From Pseudomonas piscis (GTDB lineage: Bacteria > Pseudomonadota > Gammaproteobacteria > Pseudomonadales > Pseudomonadaceae), in NCBI RefSeq assembly GCF_009380155.1, contig NZ_WHUV01000001.1, forward strand, positions 1,302,001-1,366,000: a stretch of 64,000 nt of DNA, in the 5' to 3' direction. Below, piece by piece: positions 60,947 to 64,000 of the stretch; position 1 is the stretch's first letter; each line of letters starts with the position of its first letter. The translations under genes and the position numbers were made by a program. The notes beneath the pieces were generated by a model, which was given only the letters and a program-made list of their open reading frames with translations, did no database searches and was not told the DNA's origin.

Positions 60947-62010
60947 GTGCGCAGTTCTGGCGGGGCAAGCGTGTCCTGCTCACCGGCCATACCGGCTTCA
61001 AGGGCAGTTGGCTGAGCCTGTGGCTGCAGAGCATGGGGGCCCAGGTCAGTGGCTTCGCCCTGGATCCGGGGACCGAGCCGAGCCTGTTCGAGCTGGCCCG
61101 AGTGGCCGAGGGCATCGAGGACCACCGTGGAGACCTGCGCGACCTGGGCAGCCTGCTGGAGCTGGTGGCCCGGGTGGAGCCGGAAATCGTCCTGCACCTG
61201 GCCGCCCAGCCGCTGGTTCGCGAGGCCTATCGCGATCCGCTGGGTACTTACTCGAGCAACGTCATGGGAACCTTGAACCTGTTGGAGGCGATCCGCCAGG
61301 TTGGAGGTGTGCGCGCCTGTGTGCTGGTGACCACCGACAAGGTCTATGCCAACCAGGAGTGGCTGTGGCCCTATCGGGAAAACGAGCCCCTGGGCGGGCA
61401 CGATCCATACAGCAGCAGCAAGGCTTGCTGCGAGTTGCTGGCCCAGTCCTACGCGTCATCGTTCTTTGCTGCCCAGCGTTATGAGGAGCACGGCCTGGCC
61501 TTGGCCACGGCGCGTGCCGGCAATGTCCTGGGCGGCGGTGATTTCGCGCCCGAGCGGTTGATCCCCGATGTACTCAAGGCCTGGTCCGCCGATGAACCGG
61601 TGACCTTGCGTTATCCCCAGGCGGTGCGCCCCTGGCAGCATGCCCTGGAGCCGCTGGCCGGCTACCTGCAACTGGCAGCCGGGCTGTACCAGCAGGGGCC
61701 GGAGTTCGCCGGGGCCTGGAACTTCGGGCCTGGCGAGCAGGACATGTGCAGTGTCGGCGACGTGGTCGAGCTGCTGGCCCGGCGTTGGCCTGCCGCCCCC
61801 GGGCTGCGTATCGAACCCAGCGAGTTGCATGAAGCCGGGCTGTTGCGCCTGGACAGCAGCCGTGCGCGCCAGGTGCTTGGCTGGCAGCCGCGCTGGAGTC
61901 TGGAACAGTGCCTGGCACAGACCCTGGACTGGCACCTGGCGTGGAAGAGCGGTGCCGACATGCGTGCTGTCACCCTGGGGCAACTGGACCTGTACCGGGG
62001 TGCGTTGTGA
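60928..62010 (+). CDS. rfbG: CDP-glucose 4,6-dehydratase RfbG
   Basis: A 360-aa extended SDR. The NAD motif is [27 protein letters not shown] has the catalytic Thr/Asp/Lys loop of sugar 4,6-dehydratases, and [11 protein letters not shown] holds the Tyr-x3-Lys. [17 protein letters not shown] is diagnostic of RfbG. Makes CDP-4-dehydro-6-deoxyglucose. Starts at GTG 60928 inside rfbF and overlaps the next gene (GTGA), so expression is coupled. Confidence 0.96.
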   Translation: MEAVGLSAQFWRGKRVLLTGHTGFKGSWLSLWLQSMGAQVSGFALDPGTEPSLFELARVAEGIEDHRGDLRDLGSLLELVARVEPEIVLHLAAQPLVREAYRDPLGTYSSNVMGTLNLLEAIRQVGGVRACVLVTTDKVYANQEWLWPYRENEPLGGHDPYSSSKACCELLAQSYASSFFAAQRYEEHGLALATARAGNVLGGGDFAPERLIPDVLKAWSADEPVTLRYPQAVRPWQHALEPLAGYLQLAAGLYQQGPEFAGAWNFGPGEQDMCSVGDVVELLARRWPAAPGLRIEPSELHEAGLLRLDSSRARQVLGWQPRWSLEQCLAQTLDWHLAWKSGADMRAVTLGQLDLYRGAL

Positions 62011-62567
62011 GCGAGTTCCAGGTCCTGGCCCTGCCATTGCCCGGGCTGTATGAAGTACGCCACAAGCGTTTCGAGGACCAGCGTGGACATTTCTCCCGGC
62101 TGTTCTGCGAGGGCAGCTTGAGCGCCTTCGGCCAGCCGTTCCACATCCGCCAGATCAACCATTCCTGCACCCGCGAACGAGGCAGTGTGCGGGGCTTGCA
62201 CTACCAGACTGCGGCCAGGCCCGAGGCCAAGCTCATCACCTGCCTGCGTGGCGAGGTCTGGGACGTGGCGGTGGACCTGCGTAGCGACTCGCCGACTTTC
62301 CTGCACTGGCATGCCGAGCACCTGCGTGCTGGCGACGGTCGCAGCTTGTTGTTGCCTGCCGGTTTCGCCCATGGCTTCCAGACCCTGAGCGAGGATGCCG
62401 AGCTGTTGTACCTGCACAGCGCCGACTATGCCCCGGACCATGAGGCGGGTTTGTCGGTACTGGATCCGAGGCTGGCGATCGATTGGCCACTGCCTGTCAA
62501 TAATCTGTCGAGCCGTGATGCCAGCCATCCGTTGCTCGATGCCGCCTTCGCTGGAGTGAAACTATGA
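62007..62567 (+). CDS. RmlC-like CDP-4-keto-6-deoxyhexose epimerase
   Basis: A 186-aa cupin of the dTDP-4-dehydrorhamnose 3,5-epimerase family. The catalytic His is in GSVRGLHYQ and the partner Asp in VWDVAVDLRSDSPTF. PAGFAHGFQTLSEDAELLYLHSADYAPDHEAGLSVLDPRLAIDWP completes the pattern. In the usual TTDYYAPEHE segment the first of the two Tyr is Asp here (ADYAP), which could make it a 3- or 5-only epimerase. GTG start overlaps the rfbG stop. Context says its substrate is CDP-linked. Confidence 0.86.
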   Translation: MSEFQVLALPLPGLYEVRHKRFEDQRGHFSRLFCEGSLSAFGQPFHIRQINHSCTRERGSVRGLHYQTAARPEAKLITCLRGEVWDVAVDLRSDSPTFLHWHAEHLRAGDGRSLLLPAGFAHGFQTLSEDAELLYLHSADYAPDHEAGLSVLDPRLAIDWPLPVNNLSSRDASHPLLDAAFAGVKL

Positions 62568-63790
62568 ATTGCCGCGGTTGTGGCGCCTGCCTGAGCCTGC
62601 CCCTGATCGACCTGGGCACGTCGCCGCCGTCCAATGCCTACCTGCGCGAGGAGCAACTGGACCAGGCCGAGCAATGGGTGCCGCTCAAGGTCCAGGTCTG
62701 CCAGCAGTGCTGGCTGGTGCAGACCGAGGACTACACCCGCGCCGACTATCTGTTCGATGCCGACTACGCCTACTTCAGCTCGTTCTCCAGCACCTGGCTC
62801 AAGCATGCCCAGGGCTATGTGGCGCAGATGGTCGAGCGCTTCGGGCTCGATGCGCAGAGCCGGGTGGTGGAGATCGCGGCGAACGATGGCTACCTGTTGC
62901 AGTATGTGGCCGCGCGCGGCATTCCCTGTCTGGGGGTCGAGCCGACCCGCAGCACCGCCCAGGCGGCGCGGGACAAGGGCTTGCTGATTCGCGAATCGTT
63001 CTTCGGCCTGGATACCGCCCGTCAATTGGTGGAGGAGGGCTGGGCCGCGGATCTGATGGCGGCCAACAACGTCTTGGCCCATGTCCCGGACATCAACGAT
63101 TTCCTGGCCGGATTCGCCACCTTGCTCAAGCCGGCGGGCGTGGCCACCTTCGAGTTCCCGCAACTGCTGAGCCTGATGGCCGGGCAGCAGTTCGATACCC
63201 TGTACCACGAGCACTATTCCTATCTGTCGCTGATCGCGGTCCAGGCGTTGTGCCAGCGCAATGGCCTGGAAGTCTTCGATGTGCAGGCCCTGGCGACCCA
63301 CGGCGGTTCGCTGCGGGTCTTCGTCCAGCGCCAGGAGGCCGCGCGCCGGCCGGTGCAGGACAGCGTTGCCCAGCAACTGCGGCTGGAGCGCGAGGCAGGG
63401 GTCGACACTGCCGGCTACTACGGGACCCTGGCACCGGCCGCCGAGCGGATCAAGCATGAATTGCTGCGCTTCCTGCTCCAGGCCAAGGCCGAGGGCAAGC
63501 GCGTGGTGGGCTATGGCGCGGCGGCCAAGGGCAACACCTTGCTCAACTACGCCGGGGTCCGTTCCGACCTGCTGGCCTGGGTTGCCGATGCCAGCCCGCA
63601 CAAGCAGGGCAAGTTCCTGCCCGGCAGCCGGATTCCGGTCGTCGCCCCCGAGCGCATCGACCAGGAACGGCCGGACTACGTGCTGGTGCTGCCATGGAAC
63701 CTGCTTGCCGAGGTCAGTGAGCAACTGGCCCAGGTTCGCCAGTGGGGGGGGCGCTTCGTGATCGCCGTACCCGAGTTGAAGCTGCTGTGA
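62564..63790 (+). CDS. Sugar C-methyltransferase (NovU/TylC3/TcaB9-like)
   Basis: A 408-aa protein of the three-part sugar C-methyltransferase family. N-terminal zinc domain: CRGC (Cys3, Cys6) and CQQC (Cys46, Cys49). SAM domain: VVEIAANDGYLLQYV (about 101-115). Catalytic motif YHEHYSY (Tyr214-His215-Glu216-His217) and the partner THGGSLR. C-terminal Rossmann-like domain with GYGAAAKGNTLLNY. Such enzymes methylate C3 of 4-keto-6-deoxy sugar nucleotides. Overlaps the epimerase stop by 4 bp. Predicted product: CDP-3-C-methyl-4-keto-6-deoxyhexose. Confidence 0.9.
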   Translation: MNCRGCGACLSLPLIDLGTSPPSNAYLREEQLDQAEQWVPLKVQVCQQCWLVQTEDYTRADYLFDADYAYFSSFSSTWLKHAQGYVAQMVERFGLDAQSRVVEIAANDGYLLQYVAARGIPCLGVEPTRSTAQAARDKGLLIRESFFGLDTARQLVEEGWAADLMAANNVLAHVPDINDFLAGFATLLKPAGVATFEFPQLLSLMAGQQFDTLYHEHYSYLSLIAVQALCQRNGLEVFDVQALATHGGSLRVFVQRQEAARRPVQDSVAQQLRLEREAGVDTAGYYGTLAPAAERIKHELLRFLLQAKAEGKRVVGYGAAAKGNTLLNYAGVRSDLLAWVADASPHKQGKFLPGSRIPVVAPERIDQERPDYVLVLPWNLLAEVSEQLAQVRQWGGRFVIAVPELKLL

Positions 63791-64000
63791 GCGCCATGAC
63801 GGTCCTGGTCACCGGCGCCACAGGTTTCGTCGGCCAGCATCTGGTCACGGCGCTGCTGGCCCGGGGTTGCCGGGTACGTGCCGTGGCCCGGGACCTGGAC
63901 AAGGCGCAGCGGTTGCCATGGTTCGATGCCGTGGAATTTCGTGCGCTGGACGTGCATGACGCGAGTCTCGACATGGCGGCGCTGGTGGATGGAGTCGATG
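63787..64000 (+). CDS. NAD-dependent sugar epimerase/dehydratase, 3' end outside window
   Basis: Only the first 71 codons are inside. The GTG at 63787 overlaps the methyltransferase stop; an ATG at 63796 is in the same frame. The product starts MSAMTVLVTGATGFVGQHLVTALLARGCRVRAVARDLDKAQ, the TGATGFVG loop of an extended SDR. It could be the 4-ketoreductase that ends the CDP-C-methyl-sugar pathway. Confidence 0.85.
   Translation, partial: MSAMTVLVTGATGFVGQHLVTALLARGCRVRAVARDLDKAQRLPWFDAVEFRALDVHDASLDMAALVDGVD

Noticed and set aside
1..64000. tRNA, rRNA, CRISPR arrays, insertion sequences or prophage
   Set aside because: I looked on both strands for tRNA cloverleaf ends, regularly spaced repeats, transposase or integrase motifs and phage structural genes and saw none.

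Overview
The window reads as chromosomal DNA of a Pseudomonas of the fluorescens lineage; P. protegens or P. chlororaphis-like would be my guess. The DNA is GC-rich with tightly packed genes. Gene order matches several blocks I know from Pseudomonas: gbuA/gbuR with its sodium:solute symporter and the PA1414-type small protein, the recQ-marR-plpD block, trkH-cpxAPR-yciI-yciB-rnm-yciO-scpAB-rluB, phhABC/phhR, and flgFGHIJKL followed by a flagellin glycosylation locus. I see no rRNA, tRNA, prophage, insertion sequence or CRISPR array. The only dispersed-type repeat I find is a 158-bp inverted-repeat element after gbuR.

Layout. 1-7 kb: a partial lipoprotein, a TorF-type porin, CvfB, and two LysR/target divergons (an SDR, a YbfB-type MFS). 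7-12.5 kb: a 42-aa PA1414-like protein, a pair of tiny acyl-carrier-protein-like proteins, and the 4-guanidinobutyrate locus (gbuA, two small unknown frames, symporter, gbuR). 12.6-26.4 kb: DTW-domain tRNA modifier, YbaN, YecA/YgfB, RecQ, MarR, PlpD, a selenoprotein-W-like protein, EamA transporter, AraC regulators, LpxH-like phosphoesterase, DUF962, TrkH and a nitroreductase. 26.4-29.6 kb: a Cpx-type envelope stress system with a CpxR box in front of cpxP. 29.7-35.4 kb: yciI, yciB, rnm, yciO, scpA, scpB, rluB.

35.4-45.9 kb is the aromatic amino acid region. AroP has a roughly 700-nt leader with a PhhR/TyrR-type box, competing hairpins and two short frames, one of them a 20-codon aromatic-rich leader peptide. 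The phhABC operon and its activator phhR are divergent across a second PhhR-type box, so uptake (AroP), Phe hydroxylation (PhhA/PhhB) and transamination (PhhC) probably form one regulon. Embedded here is the most unusual locus of the window: a 45-codon peptide gene followed, after a hairpin, by an M29/NicX-like metalloenzyme, an arrangement that resembles a minimal peptide-modification operon.

45.9-64 kb is flagellar. A TylF-type methyltransferase and an Fe(II)/2-oxoglutarate-type oxygenase sit opposite flgF. A good sigma-54 promoter precedes flgFGHIJKL; flgBCDE are not adjacent. After flgL come a three-part 1189-aa glycosyltransferase and a CDP-sugar operon (rfbF, rfbG, RmlC-like epimerase, sugar C-methyltransferase, partial epimerase). 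It predicts a C-methylated 6-deoxyhexose, probably for flagellin glycosylation. The last gene runs off the right edge.
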